From the NCBI RefSeq assembly GCF_013343715.1, contig NZ_JABUNR010000007.1, positions 124,001 to 188,000 of the forward strand: DNA of 64,000 nt, read 5' to 3'. How positions within the stretch are numbered: position 1 is the first letter of the stretch; every line of letters starts with the position of its first letter. Under the pieces are notes generated by a model. That model searched no databases. It was not told the origin of the DNA and saw nothing but the letters and a program-made list of their open reading frames with translations. Below, piece by piece: positions 1 to 7,981 of the stretch. Origin of the DNA: Mesobacillus harenae (GTDB taxonomy: Bacteria; Bacillota; Bacilli; Bacillales; Cytobacillaceae). The position numbers and the translations under genes are program-made.

Positions 1-25
1 TACTGCAGAGTAGAGCTCGGGTCGG

Positions 26-168
26 GTATATAAGCGGAAGTTTTCCCGTTAAGTAAGGCATAATGGTCAATTTCATGTCTTCTGGAGTAAATAGGCGGAA
101 CCTTTCCCTCTATTTAAGCTATTTTTCATGCGTTTTCCTAAATAAGAGGAATTTCTCCGCTTATTTAT
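26..168. repeat. three short palindromic repeat units
   Basis: Three related units of about 30 bp lie at 26-57, 88-118 and 139-168. Each follows the pattern A/T-rich end, (A)TAnGnGGAAnTTT, TCCG/CCC, then TTATTTA or a variant, so each can fold on itself. The third is the clearest (TAAATAAGAGGAAT / TCCGCTTATTTA). The open frame across 63-278 runs through these repeats and has no convincing ribosome binding site, so I do not call a gene. A fourth unit is at 754-784. Confidence 0.5.
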
Positions 169-303
169 CAACCATCCAGATTCCTCCTTTGGTCCACTCT
201 ATTAAGGTTGGTGTTATGCAGAATATTGAAGAAGAGGCACCGCTATCAAACAGGGAATGTCTCCAAGCATTTTTTTGAATTTAACTCTAGTGTGAAAATT
301 ACT

Positions 304-317
304 ATACGAATTCGTAT
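304..317. promoter_or_regulatory. 14-bp perfect palindrome (possible operator)
   Basis: ATACGAATTCGTAT is a perfect inverted repeat in AT-rich non-coding DNA. It lies downstream of the excisionase-like gene (which reads leftward and ends at 418), so its target, if any, would be a gene to the left of the window. No promoter is obvious around it. Confidence 0.25.
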
Positions 318-417
318 TTGTACTTCAAAACAGAATCCGTTATCCAAAATTATTAGAAGAAATAGTAATCATTGTTAAAATGGTTCAGGTTATGTATTTT
401 GGCTTGGTTATCCTTAT

Positions 418-648
418 TTAATCTTCATCTTTTATATCAACATCTTCAGGGATTGGCTCGCTTAGTATTTCTTCAACAAGATTTTTATATTTTTCTAGTT
501 GTTTAAGATGAGTATTAAATTGTTCCTTATATATTAAGTATTGATCCCCATCATGGATGGCACGAATTTTGCGCTGCATAATTAGCCTTTCAATGGCTGG
601 TTCTTCTATTGATAAATATTCTGCTGCCTCTTTTAAAGTTAAGTACAT
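418..648 (-). CDS. excisionase-family helix-turn-helix protein
   Basis: A 76-residue protein whose first 45 residues (LTLKEAAEYLSIEEPAIERL, then a basic IMQRKIRAIHDGDQYLI segment) match the MerR-like winged helix of excisionase/'helix-turn-helix domain 17' proteins, which read a DNA site with one helix and a short wing. The C-terminal 30 residues are acidic and probably helical (LKQLEKYKNLVEEILSE). Such stand-alone proteins are common in Bacillaceae chromosomes and need not mean a prophage; no integrase or other phage gene is near. It is monocistronic, and a short palindromic repeat (754-784) lies upstream. Target and role are unknown. Confidence 0.75.
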   Translation of the reverse strand: MYLTLKEAAEYLSIEEPAIERLIMQRKIRAIHDGDQYLIYKEQFNTHLKQLEKYKNLVEEILSEPIPEDVDIKDED

Positions 649-753
649 TCGTCTCAGTCCCTTTCTTCACGGTCAATGGTTTACTTATTTCTATTATGCC
701 AGAAAAAATGACATGCTAGAAAAAAATCTTCCTCCCCAACCCGAACGATTATA

Positions 754-784
754 TAAATAGGAGGAGTTTGTCCGTTCATTTTAG
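754..784. repeat. short palindromic repeat, fourth unit
   Basis: TAAATAGGAGGAGTTTGTCC followed by GTTCATTTTAG resembles the units at 26-168. It sits between the upstream side of the excisionase-like gene and the 3' end of the old yellow enzyme operon. Confidence 0.4.
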
Positions 785-873
785 GAATATTAAAGCTGCC
801 AGCTCAATTTCGGATAAACAGGAAAAGGACGGCCAAATGCTGAGCCGCCCTTTTGAACAAATGCTTTAAGACC

Positions 874-1998
874 TTATTCGACTCCCGGAAACCATCCTGG
901 TGAATGAATAATGGCTTTCCAAAGCGGGTCAGGAACCACTAACCGATCTTGGGCATCTTTGTTAATTTTTGTTTCTATTTCAGCTTCTCTTCCGCTTTCC
1001 ACCTTCTGAGCCCAATCAGGATCAATAATCAGCTCACGACCTAGGGCCAGGAGAGGAACTCCGGTGCCTAATGCTTTTAAAGCATCCTCTGCACTATAAA
1101 TGGAACCTACTCCAATTACCGGTACCCTACCTCCCACTCGCTCATTAATAACTTCAATCCGGGAACGATCATCCTCGACTCCTCTTTTTGGAGCCGTCCA
1201 AAAGTCACTGACTGACACGTGAAGATAATCAAGGTCTTTCCCTGCTAAAGCATCAACTAGCAGCAGAGTATCATCCATAGTTATCCCTGGTGTTTCAGGC
1301 TCTTCAGGCGAGAATCGATAACCAACTATGAATGGTTGTTGTGCATGTTCCTCCACAACTCGTTTCACTTCATCTATAACAGCAAGTGGAAAAGTAAGCC
1401 GCTTTTCCAAACTTCCTCCCCAGCGGTCATTTCTGCGGTTAGAATGTGGGGAGAAAAACTGCTGAAGTAAATACCCGTTAGCACCATGAATCTCTACCCC
1501 ATCATAGCCTGCTTCTATGGCCCGGCGCGTCGTTTCCCCGAAGTCCTTTATAATAGACTGGATCTCTTCTTCTCCAAGTGCCCGTGGCTCTTTACTGCCG
1601 CCCCGTTCAGATGCAACGGCACTTGCACTTACTGTATCTCCGTTTGGAACCAACTCTGGCGGACACTCGCGCCCTCCGTGAAAAATTTGTAAGATTGCCT
1701 TCGCTCCCTGCTCTTTTATCGCAATAGCAAGTTTATTTAAGCTAGGAATCATTTCATCACGGTCTGCAGCAAATTCACCGGGAAACCCTTTACCATTAGG
1801 TGTTACATATGTACAGGCAGTAATCACCATGCTGACTCCCTGTGATCGGCGCACATAATACTTTACCTCTGCATCGGATACTGTACCATCTTCATGGGAA
1901 GAAAAATTGGTCATTGGTGCCATGATGATTCTATTTTTAAGGCTAACCCCATTTGCAAATTTAAACTCTTTAAATAATGGACTGAATTTCTGATTCAT
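874..1998 (-). CDS. NADH:flavin oxidoreductase, old yellow enzyme family (YqiG-like)
   Basis: A 374-residue single-domain FMN TIM barrel. Family marks are NRIIMAPMTN near residue 25 (FMN phosphate/isoalloxazine side), QIFHGGR near 105, and YDGVEIHGANGYLLQQFFSP followed by N-R-D-WGGS near 165-200; the H-x-x-N of HGAN is the substrate-carbonyl binding pair. There is no C-terminal Fe-S/NAD domain, so it is the short OYE type that reduces electrophilic enals, enones, quinones or nitro compounds with NAD(P)H. I chose the ATG at 1998 because GGGGTGA lies 7 nt upstream; the longer open frame to 2097 would run into the upstream gene. It is the last gene of a three-gene operon with a nitroreductase and an ABM monooxygenase, which points to quinone/electrophile stress. 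The natural substrate is not inferable. Confidence 0.9.
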   Translation of the reverse strand: MNQKFSPLFKEFKFANGVSLKNRIIMAPMTNFSSHEDGTVSDAEVKYYVRRSQGVSMVITACTYVTPNGKGFPGEFAADRDEMIPSLNKLAIAIKEQGAKAILQIFHGGRECPPELVPNGDTVSASAVASERGGSKEPRALGEEEIQSIIKDFGETTRRAIEAGYDGVEIHGANGYLLQQFFSPHSNRRNDRWGGSLEKRLTFPLAVIDEVKRVVEEHAQQPFIVGYRFSPEEPETPGITMDDTLLLVDALAGKDLDYLHVSVSDFWTAPKRGVEDDRSRIEVINERVGGRVPVIGVGSIYSAEDALKALGTGVPLLALGRELIIDPDWAQKVESGREAEIETKINKDAQDRLVVPDPLWKAIIHSPGWFPGVE

Positions 1999-2020
1999 TT
2001 TGTTCACCCCTGATGTAATA

Positions 2021-2701
2021 TTAATCTGTAATCCACTGGATAACCTGGTTGGCTTTCCGTCTTGCTTTCGGTCTTGGTTCCTTGGCCCGGTATCCAAAAG
2101 CAGCCATTACTGAAATTTTCAAGTGGCCGTCCTCTAGCAGTCCTTCCTTTGCCAAAAGGTCATTTATAGCATCCATGTCAAAGCCCTCTATCGGACATGA
2201 ATCAATACCTAATAGGGCCGCAGTTGTCATCATATTTGCCAGGGCAATATAAGTTTGCTTTCCAGACCAGTCAAAAATGGACCGCTCACTTTCGAACAAA
2301 TTAAGGCCTGATTCCTGAAAGACTTTATATCGTTCGAGCATTCCTTCTAGTAAATCTTCCGGAACCCCTTTTACCTCGGTCATTTGATAGGCCATATAGT
2401 CAGAATCATATTTTACGTCCTTAATGGTGCGTGCCAAAATTAACATAAAATGACTTGCGGTCGGAAGTTGCCCCTTAGCCCCCCAAGTATATTTTTGCAG
2501 CTTTTCACGAAACTCAGAACTTTGAACAATAACAAATTTCCACGGTTCCAGCCCAATTGAACTTGGAGAAAGCCGGCCAGCTTCTAATATAACCTCAAAA
2601 TCTTCCTCTGAAATCTTCTTCTTTGCATCAAATTCCTTTGTGGCATGCCGAAACCGGAATGCCTCTAAAATCTCCTGCCTTTTGTTTGCATCCTCCGACA
2701 C
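2021..2701 (-). CDS. NAD(P)H-dependent nitroreductase (YfkO-like)
   Basis: An FMN nitroreductase-fold protein of about 226 residues. RHATKEF near the N-terminus (FMN phosphate), SPSSIGLEPWKFVIV (flavin face), GQLPTASHFMLILART and DSCPIEGFD agree closely with the B. subtilis YfkO/YdgI type, which reduces nitroaromatics and quinones by two-electron steps as a dimer. The start is uncertain: the ATG at 2722 has no ribosome binding site, while the GTG at 2701 has AAGGAG 9 nt upstream, so I take 2701. It lies between the ABM monooxygenase (ends 2736) and the old yellow enzyme, tightly spaced, so one transcript is likely. Confidence 0.88.
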   Translation of the reverse strand: MSEDANKRQEILEAFRFRHATKEFDAKKKISEEDFEVILEAGRLSPSSIGLEPWKFVIVQSSEFREKLQKYTWGAKGQLPTASHFMLILARTIKDVKYDSDYMAYQMTEVKGVPEDLLEGMLERYKVFQESGLNLFESERSIFDWSGKQTYIALANMMTTAALLGIDSCPIEGFDMDAINDLLAKEGLLEDGHLKISVMAAFGYRAKEPRPKARRKANQVIQWITD

Positions 2702-2735
2702 TTTTCCCAGCTCCTTTTTCATAATGAAATTATCT

Positions 2736-3029
2736 TTAAAGTTTTTCTGATACTAAATACTTTTCCACACGCGGCGGTCCTGCTAAAACCTCTCGAGACC
2801 GTGCTGCAAAAGTTTTATAATGCTCTGTCTCTCCGTGCAGTTTCACAGCCTCTTTTGTTCTCCACTCCTCTACCATCACAAAGGTGTTTGGATCTTTCGT
2901 GTCTTCATAAAGATGATAACTAATATTTCCTTCCTCGGCCTTCGATCCCTTTATTACATCGTCAGCTAGGTTTAAAAAGCGGCTGCGCTCGTCAGCCTTA
3001 ACTTTGATAAATGCATGAATAACAATCAT
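2736..3029 (-). CDS. antibiotic biosynthesis monooxygenase (ABM) domain protein
   Basis: A 97-residue ferredoxin-like ABM protein: MIVIHAFIKVKADERSRFL, then GNISYHLYEDTKDPNTFVMVEEWRTKEAVKLHGETEHYKTFA. Members work as cofactor-free quinone monooxygenases or as small stress proteins (YgiN, YcnE type). The ATG at 3029 is preceded by GGAGGGG at ideal distance; a start at 3104 would only add unrelated residues. First gene of the ABM/nitroreductase/OYE operon, which fits a quinone-detoxification unit. Two near-identical 17-mers upstream (3141-3217) are candidate operators. Confidence 0.85.
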   Translation of the reverse strand: MIVIHAFIKVKADERSRFLNLADDVIKGSKAEEGNISYHLYEDTKDPNTFVMVEEWRTKEAVKLHGETEHYKTFAARSREVLAGPPRVEKYLVSEKL

Positions 3030-3140
3030 CCTAAACCCCTCCATTTTATAACGGCCTCGTATATTATCTTCCAAACTCGGACCAAATATATATTTGTCTC
3101 GCATTCAAGATAGATTAATTCAGGAGAAAATACAATTAAC

Positions 3141-3217
3141 TTGCTTTCTTTTACAAAAAACAAATATAAAGACCTACGATTGCCCCTGGTCTTAAAAAGA
3201 TTACATTCTTTTACGAA
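3141..3217. promoter_or_regulatory. pair of 17-bp direct repeats between divergent genes
   Basis: TTGCTTTCTTTTACAAA (3141-3157) and TTACATTCTTTTACGAA (3201-3217) differ at three positions and are exactly 60 bp apart, in the divergent region between the ABM operon and the beta-helix gene. This looks like a double binding site for one regulator on the same face of the helix; the regulator is unknown and neither site matches a Bacillus operator I can name. Confidence 0.4.
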
Positions 3218-3275
3218 GGGAATAATATAGTAAATATAAAAGCTCCAGCTGCTTTAGAACCGAGGTGTAATTTTT

Positions 3276-4958
3276 ATGCTGTATTTAGATAAAATGCATG
3301 ATCCAAGCCAAAATGAAGCACTCATATCACAATATGGTCTCTCCAAGCTAGAAACAAAATATGCGGTCAAAGAAACAGACCGTCTTTTCCAAAGAACCAA
3401 GCTGAAAAAGTCAGAACAGGCTCTTCAAGAGACTGGTTCTATTCCATCATTTATAAAGAGGAAGACCGCGAATACATTATGGAAGCTGTTAACAAATACA
3501 GATACGCAAGTGCCCGAAGCACCAGGTACTTCAGCAGACGAACAGGGAAATGTTTACCCATTTTGGTTAGACCACCTCCACTCGGAATATGAACAGTTAT
3601 TAAACGAGATTGATAGAGATGTAAATATAGAAGATTATGGCGCTATTGGAGACGGGATAACGGATTGTACAGAGGCTTTTAAAATGGCCATTGGTGAAGG
3701 CCGTGTTCGAGTTCATATACCGGAGGGGACTTTTATTACAAAAGGCATAACCCTTCCTTCATGGACTATACTTGTCGGTGAAGGGAAAGACATAACAATG
3801 ATCAAACTTCACGACAAGGCAGGTAAAGGGAAAAGGTTAATTACGAATTCAAACCACTGGCGAGGCAATCATCATATTTCAGTCGAAGGAATGAGCTTAG
3901 ACTGGAATGCTGAACGGCTTGGAAACACTGAAAAAACTAGTACTTGGGGAAATCATTCTAGCTGCTTAACTTTTGCTAATGTAAAATACGGCTGGGTAAA
4001 AAGTGTCAAAGCTATTAACGCTGGTCTTCATTGTTTTGATGTATCTTCAACTTTATATAACTATTCTGGAGATGGCCATTGGGCTAAGGGCCCGTCAAGC
4101 TTTGTATGGCTTGACAACCTGAACGGTTACGGATTTGGTGATGACGGAATTACCACCCATCATAGCGAGAATATATTTATTTCGAATTGCCATATGTGTG
4201 ACCCAAGCGGCCTGGCTCACAAAAAAGGATTTTCCAATTCAAATGGTATTGAGATAGATGATGGGTCAAGGAACGTTTGGCTTGTTAATAATTCAACCGC
4301 TCGCTGTTTTGGCGGTGTTGAAATTAAAGCCCATCATAACTCCTCCGCTGCCGCCAATGTACAGATAATCGGCCATCTTTCTATTAATGACAACCGTTCT
4401 TATAATTTTCGTCATATCGGCCATCATAAGATCACTGATCCTGAATCACAGACAGCCTATAATATCTTAGCGACGAACCTTATTGCAATTGCTCCGGTGC
4501 ACACGGACCTGTATCGAGACTCTACTCCAAGGGGTTTGGTAGTATCAGCTTATAAAAATGTCGTGATTAACCACTTTACTGCAATCGGGAATCCTGAATA
4601 TGATTATAAAAGTAACCCAGTGATCGCCATCCAATACCGAGCTCGAAACGTGATACTAAACAAGGTGTCAATTCGCAATTTTCGAAAGGCAGGTACAGAT
4701 ATCAAGGTGTTTGGCGGAGATAACAAGGCGGATAAAGTTAAAATTAGCAACGTTTCAGTACGTAATTCTTCCCCTCAGGCCATCCATATAGGCTCTGCTA
4801 TCCAAGATGCTGTGATCCAAAATATCACCGCGATTGGTCAAAACGGAAGGTATGCAATCAAGGCTGAAAACTCTCAACCCAATATATCTAAACTTAAAAG
4901 TGGAGGATATAAGGTGCCAGTTTTACTTTCAGGTCGAGACCAGATTACAGTAGAGTAG
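3276..4958 (+). CDS. right-handed beta-helix protein, pectate-lyase-3/GH28-related
   Basis: A 560-residue protein. Residues 1-110 are charged and helical with no signal peptide. Near residue 117 begins the Pectate_lyase_3 signature DYGAIGDGITDCTEAFKMAI, followed by repeated beta-helix coils rich in N, G and I/V (HHISVEGMSLDW, NIFISNCHMCDPSG, NVWLVNNSTARCFGGVEIKAHH, NVVINHFTAIG, NVILNKVSIRNF). DDGITTHHSEN and NGIEIDDGS supply clustered acidic and His residues of the kind used for carbohydrate cleavage in polygalacturonase relatives, but I cannot assign a catalytic set. Likely substrate is a polysaccharide, or it could be structural; lack of a secretion signal is odd for a degradative enzyme. 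Ribosome binding site GAGGTG lies upstream. Single gene, diverging from the ABM operon. Confidence 0.8.
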   Translation: MLYLDKMHDPSQNEALISQYGLSKLETKYAVKETDRLFQRTKLKKSEQALQETGSIPSFIKRKTANTLWKLLTNTDTQVPEAPGTSADEQGNVYPFWLDHLHSEYEQLLNEIDRDVNIEDYGAIGDGITDCTEAFKMAIGEGRVRVHIPEGTFITKGITLPSWTILVGEGKDITMIKLHDKAGKGKRLITNSNHWRGNHHISVEGMSLDWNAERLGNTEKTSTWGNHSSCLTFANVKYGWVKSVKAINAGLHCFDVSSTLYNYSGDGHWAKGPSSFVWLDNLNGYGFGDDGITTHHSENIFISNCHMCDPSGLAHKKGFSNSNGIEIDDGSRNVWLVNNSTARCFGGVEIKAHHNSSAAANVQIIGHLSINDNRSYNFRHIGHHKITDPESQTAYNILATNLIAIAPVHTDLYRDSTPRGLVVSAYKNVVINHFTAIGNPEYDYKSNPVIAIQYRARNVILNKVSIRNFRKAGTDIKVFGGDNKADKVKISNVSVRNSSPQAIHIGSAIQDAVIQNITAIGQNGRYAIKAENSQPNISKLKSGGYKVPVLLSGRDQITVE

Positions 4959-4969
4959 AGTAGTAAATA

Positions 4970-5180
4970 GGCTCTGTTAGAGGCCAACATTGTTTTTCCT
5001 TTGAAGATATCAGGGTAAGGTGCGAGGCTCTAGCTAGAAAAGCGGGTCAGGGAAGTGTACTTCCAGGGTGATAAAAAACGTGCTGTGCTTCTGTCGAAGG
5101 AGCTGAAATTTGCAGAGATCCAGGAGGCGAACCTAGATATGCTCCTGACCCTCGCTGATTGCGAATACCTGTAATAAAAG
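4970..5180. repeat. decayed intergenic repeats
   Basis: GGCTCTGTTAGAGGCCAAC (4970-4988) is a remnant of the MITE-like terminal repeat seen intact at 63637. It is followed by a decayed modular unit (about 5035-5180) whose phrases GAAAAGCGGG, GTGCTTCTGTCGAAGGAGCT and AGGAGGCGAACCT match the modules at 57001-57330. No gene is visible. Confidence 0.5.
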
Positions 5181-5248
5181 TCAACAGCCAGGTTTGAAGA
5201 GTAAAAAAATAAGCGTCAAAGAACCGTTAATTCTATGGCGCTAGTTAA

Positions 5249-5389
5249 CTATTTAATTTTCCTCAGCTCGTCTAGAAAAGCAGGCCGCCGAACATTTCCA
5301 AGCTTAAGTTCTTCTATCAGTTTCCAAGCACTAAGCTCGCCGCATACCTTTTTTTGATAAGTGAGCTCAAGTGCGAGTTCCCTTGCTTT
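5249..5389 (-). pseudogene. possible gene remnant downstream of exonuclease
   Basis: On the minus strand an open stretch of 46 codons reads KARELALELTYQKKVCGELS and continues through AWKLIEELKLGN to RRPAFLDELRKIK and a TAG stop. It looks like a real protein C-terminus but has no start; an in-frame TGA lies at 5390-5392. A one-base shift would join it to LTSGIDLEK just upstream, which runs into the end of the exonuclease gene. I take it as a frameshifted remnant of an unrecognised protein. Low confidence: chance open frames of this size occur. Confidence 0.3.
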
Positions 5390-5408
5390 TCAAGGTCTAT
5401 TCCACTTG

Positions 5409-6068
5409 TTAGTCAAATCCTCTGTCCAACCCAGTTGTTGGGAAATATGTATATTTTGGTTTCTTTTTTGGTGCAGCAGGCTGGCATTTTTTCATTGGGG
5501 CTTTCTGAATAATCTCACCAAGATATAAATTTCCATTAGGGCTCTTTTTCTTAAGTAGCTCCATTAAATTTGTGATATCATCCATCGCTCTATGGGACTG
5601 ATAGCTCGTAATATCATGATCCTTTAACAGAGTGAGCAGCTTGCCGTTCAAAAAACCATACCGTTTCCATGGGATGCCCCTCATCGTACAATACCAGTCC
5701 ACGAGATCTACTTCAGGATACATTCGGAATAAAAAACTGCGATCAAACGAGGCATTATGAGCAAAAACTGCCTCACTGCTTGTAAAGAAGCTTCTAACTC
5801 TTTTATCATCAAAGCTTTTCCCTCTTACTAAGTCGTAAGGAATGCCATGAATTCTGTAAGCCTGATCATAATTAGCCAGCGCCTTTTGTGAAACAGGTTC
5901 TCTCAACATTGACTCTTTATCTAAAATATCTAAAATTTCTCCAGTTTTTTCGTGAAAAGAAAAAAGCTTTAATGCAAGTTCAATTACTTCATTTGAGTCA
6001 GGGCCTAAGCCAGTCGTTTCTACATCCACCAGCAAACCAATTTTATGTTCGTTTTTCAAAAAGACCAT
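5409..6068 (-). CDS. DnaQ-like 3'-5' exonuclease (DEDDh)
   Basis: A 219-residue single-domain DEDD exonuclease. Exo I is GLLVDVETTGLGPDSNEVIEL (residues 11-31, with D15 and E17), Exo II is VFAHNASFDRSFL near 100 with the Asp, and Exo III is HRAMDDITNLMELL near 155 (H and D), so all DEDDh metal and base residues are present. Such proteins trim 3' ends of DNA or RNA (DNA pol III epsilon, RNase T or oligoribonuclease-like). The last 30 residues are basic and Pro/Lys-rich (KKPKYTYFPTTG), perhaps a nucleic-acid-binding tail. Monocistronic. Which substrate it uses cannot be told from sequence. Confidence 0.88.
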   Translation of the reverse strand: MVFLKNEHKIGLLVDVETTGLGPDSNEVIELALKLFSFHEKTGEILDILDKESMLREPVSQKALANYDQAYRIHGIPYDLVRGKSFDDKRVRSFFTSSEAVFAHNASFDRSFLFRMYPEVDLVDWYCTMRGIPWKRYGFLNGKLLTLLKDHDITSYQSHRAMDDITNLMELLKKKSPNGNLYLGEIIQKAPMKKCQPAAPKKKPKYTYFPTTGLDRGFD

Positions 6069-6192
6069 CCTTTTTTATAATTTATCATAATCATATAGTA
6101 GTATTATATGAGTTTCCACCATTGGCATTTAGATTTTTTACAACTGTTGAATCTTACCACTGGTTTTGATAAAAAATAAATCCCCATTAAGT

Positions 6193-6222
6193 AGCCCATC
6201 CAATTAGCAGGATGGGCTTTTA
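6193..6222 (+). terminator. hairpin with T-tract
   Basis: AGCCCATCC (6193-6201) pairs with GGATGGGCT (6210-6218) around an 8-nt loop and is followed by TTTTA on the plus strand. It lies between the leftward exonuclease and the rightward ger operon, so what transcript it ends is unclear. Confidence 0.5.
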
Positions 6223-6360
6223 TCTGACACCCCGAGAGTGCGCAAGACTCGTTTCTCTGAGATTTACTTCCATTAAATACATAACAAAACCATGACTGGG
6301 ATAAATTAAAGGAAGAATTGGCAAGCCTTTACTTTTGCCGTAAATTGATGAATAACGGGG

Positions 6361-7947
6361 ATGGTTAGACTGAAACGCAAGATTATTAAGCCGCAGCCAA
6401 TTAAAGAGTTAAAAAAACGGAAGTTTCTTGAAGAATATAGTAAGGAATCTCTGGAGAAGGTAGTCGATATCCCGCCTGAAAGCAATCTAGATAAAAATAT
6501 TAGCTACGTTAAAGACGTAATGGGAAATAGTTCGGACTTGGTGGTAAGAAACATTATAATCGGCGGACACACAAACTTAAAAGCGGCTCTAATTTACCTC
6601 GATGGATTAACCGATAACGTCGCAATTGATCAATATATAATGGGAGCTCTGATGATTCAGCTCAATGGAAAGATTCCTGCTGATTTAACAACTAAGCCAG
6701 AGCCCCTAATTGACTGGATAAAAGATAGCGGCTTAATCATTAATGACGTTACCCCAACTGAGAGCCTCAAAGAAATTATAGAGGCTATTTTGGTAGGAGA
6801 TTGTGCCATATTATTAGACGGCAGCAATAAAGCTTTGCTGGCAAATGCTAAAGGCTGGGAAAAGCGTTCAGTAGATGAGCCAAAAACAGAATCTGTTGTG
6901 CGGGGACCTCGTGATGGGTTTGTCGAAACACTTAGAACAAATACAGCTCTGATTAGAAGAAGGTTAAAGGACCCTAATATTCGTGTTATAAGTTTAAAAA
7001 CCGGAACTAGAACGAAGACAGATGTTGCAATCATGTACATTGAAGGAATTATGGATGAAAAAATAGTAAAAGAAGCTGTAAGAAGAATTAAGGCTATCGA
7101 AATAGATGGAGTGTTAGAAAGCGGTTATATTGAGCAGTACATTGAAGATAACCCTCTTTCTCCTTTTCCACAAATCCAGAACACGGAGCGTCCTGACAAA
7201 GTGGCGTCCCACTTGCTGGAAGGGAAACTTGCTATTATTGTCGATGGGACTCCCTATGTCTTAATAGCCCCAGCGATATTTTCCCAGTTTTACCATAGCC
7301 CAGAAGACTACTATGAGCGTTTTCTAATCGGCAGTATGATTCGGGTTATAAGAATAATAAGCATGAGCTTTGCTCTTTTGCTTCCGTCAGTCTATATTGC
7401 TTTTTCATCCTTTCATCCAGAAATGATTCCTTCAAAACTTATGATTGCTATGGCGGCGGGGCGTTCTACCGTTCCTTTCCCATCCATAGTGGAAGCTTTT
7501 TTAATGGAAATAACGATCGAAATATTAAGGGAAGCAAGCGTCAGGCTTCCAGGCCCGATAGGCCCTACCATTGGAATTGTTGGCGGACTTGTAGTGGGAC
7601 AAGCTGCCGTCGAAGCTGGCATTGTGAGCCCGATCATGGTAATTGTCGTGTCCCTGACAACCATTGGGTCCTTTGCTTCACCAAGCTATAATTCAGCAAT
7701 TTCTCTTAGGATGCTGCGGTTCCCAATCATGGTAGCGGCAGGATTGTTTGGACTGTATGGGATCATGCTTGCATTAATCCTTATTTTTATTCACCTGTGT
7801 TCACTTAAACCATTTGGTATACCATACCTTTCCTCAATTACTCCTTTTAGGTTAAGAGACATGCAGGATACGCTAATCCGCCTCCCTATTCCCTGGATGA
7901 AAAAACGGCCAACCCCGTTTCATACACAGGACAAAACAAGGATGTAG
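6361..7947 (+). CDS. spore germination protein, GerA/GerKA family (A subunit)
   Basis: A 528-residue A subunit of a Ger-type germinant receptor in the spore inner membrane. Residues 1-310 are the large soluble N-terminal domain (VKDVMGNSSDLVVRNIII, LYLDGLTDN-type phrases, TGTRTKTDVAIMYIEGIMDE); residues 320-500 hold about five membrane helices with the family's conserved RLPGPIGPTIGIVGGLVVGQAAV and FASPSYNSAISLR. The ATG at 6361 is preceded two codons earlier by an in-frame TGA region and only by ACGGGG, so the start is not secure; a downstream start is possible. It heads an A-B-C operon (6361-10325), the standard arrangement of a complete receptor. A weak sigma-G-like pair (TGAGAT, 16 bp, CATAACA at 6258-6286) lies upstream. 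Confidence 0.95.
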   Translation: MVRLKRKIIKPQPIKELKKRKFLEEYSKESLEKVVDIPPESNLDKNISYVKDVMGNSSDLVVRNIIIGGHTNLKAALIYLDGLTDNVAIDQYIMGALMIQLNGKIPADLTTKPEPLIDWIKDSGLIINDVTPTESLKEIIEAILVGDCAILLDGSNKALLANAKGWEKRSVDEPKTESVVRGPRDGFVETLRTNTALIRRRLKDPNIRVISLKTGTRTKTDVAIMYIEGIMDEKIVKEAVRRIKAIEIDGVLESGYIEQYIEDNPLSPFPQIQNTERPDKVASHLLEGKLAIIVDGTPYVLIAPAIFSQFYHSPEDYYERFLIGSMIRVIRIISMSFALLLPSVYIAFSSFHPEMIPSKLMIAMAAGRSTVPFPSIVEAFLMEITIEILREASVRLPGPIGPTIGIVGGLVVGQAAVEAGIVSPIMVIVVSLTTIGSFASPSYNSAISLRMLRFPIMVAAGLFGLYGIMLALILIFIHLCSLKPFGIPYLSSITPFRLRDMQDTLIRLPIPWMKKRPTPFHTQDKTRM

Positions 7948-7981
7948 TGAATGAGCAATAACTAATGAAAGGAGGTAAGTT

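Noticed and set aside
63-278. Open frame of 71 codons at the left end
   Set aside because: It runs through three palindromic repeat units, lacks a ribosome binding site and has no recognisable protein features.
418-648. Prophage remnant because of an excisionase-like gene
   Set aside because: No integrase, attachment site or phage gene nearby; stand-alone HTH-17 proteins are common in bacilli.
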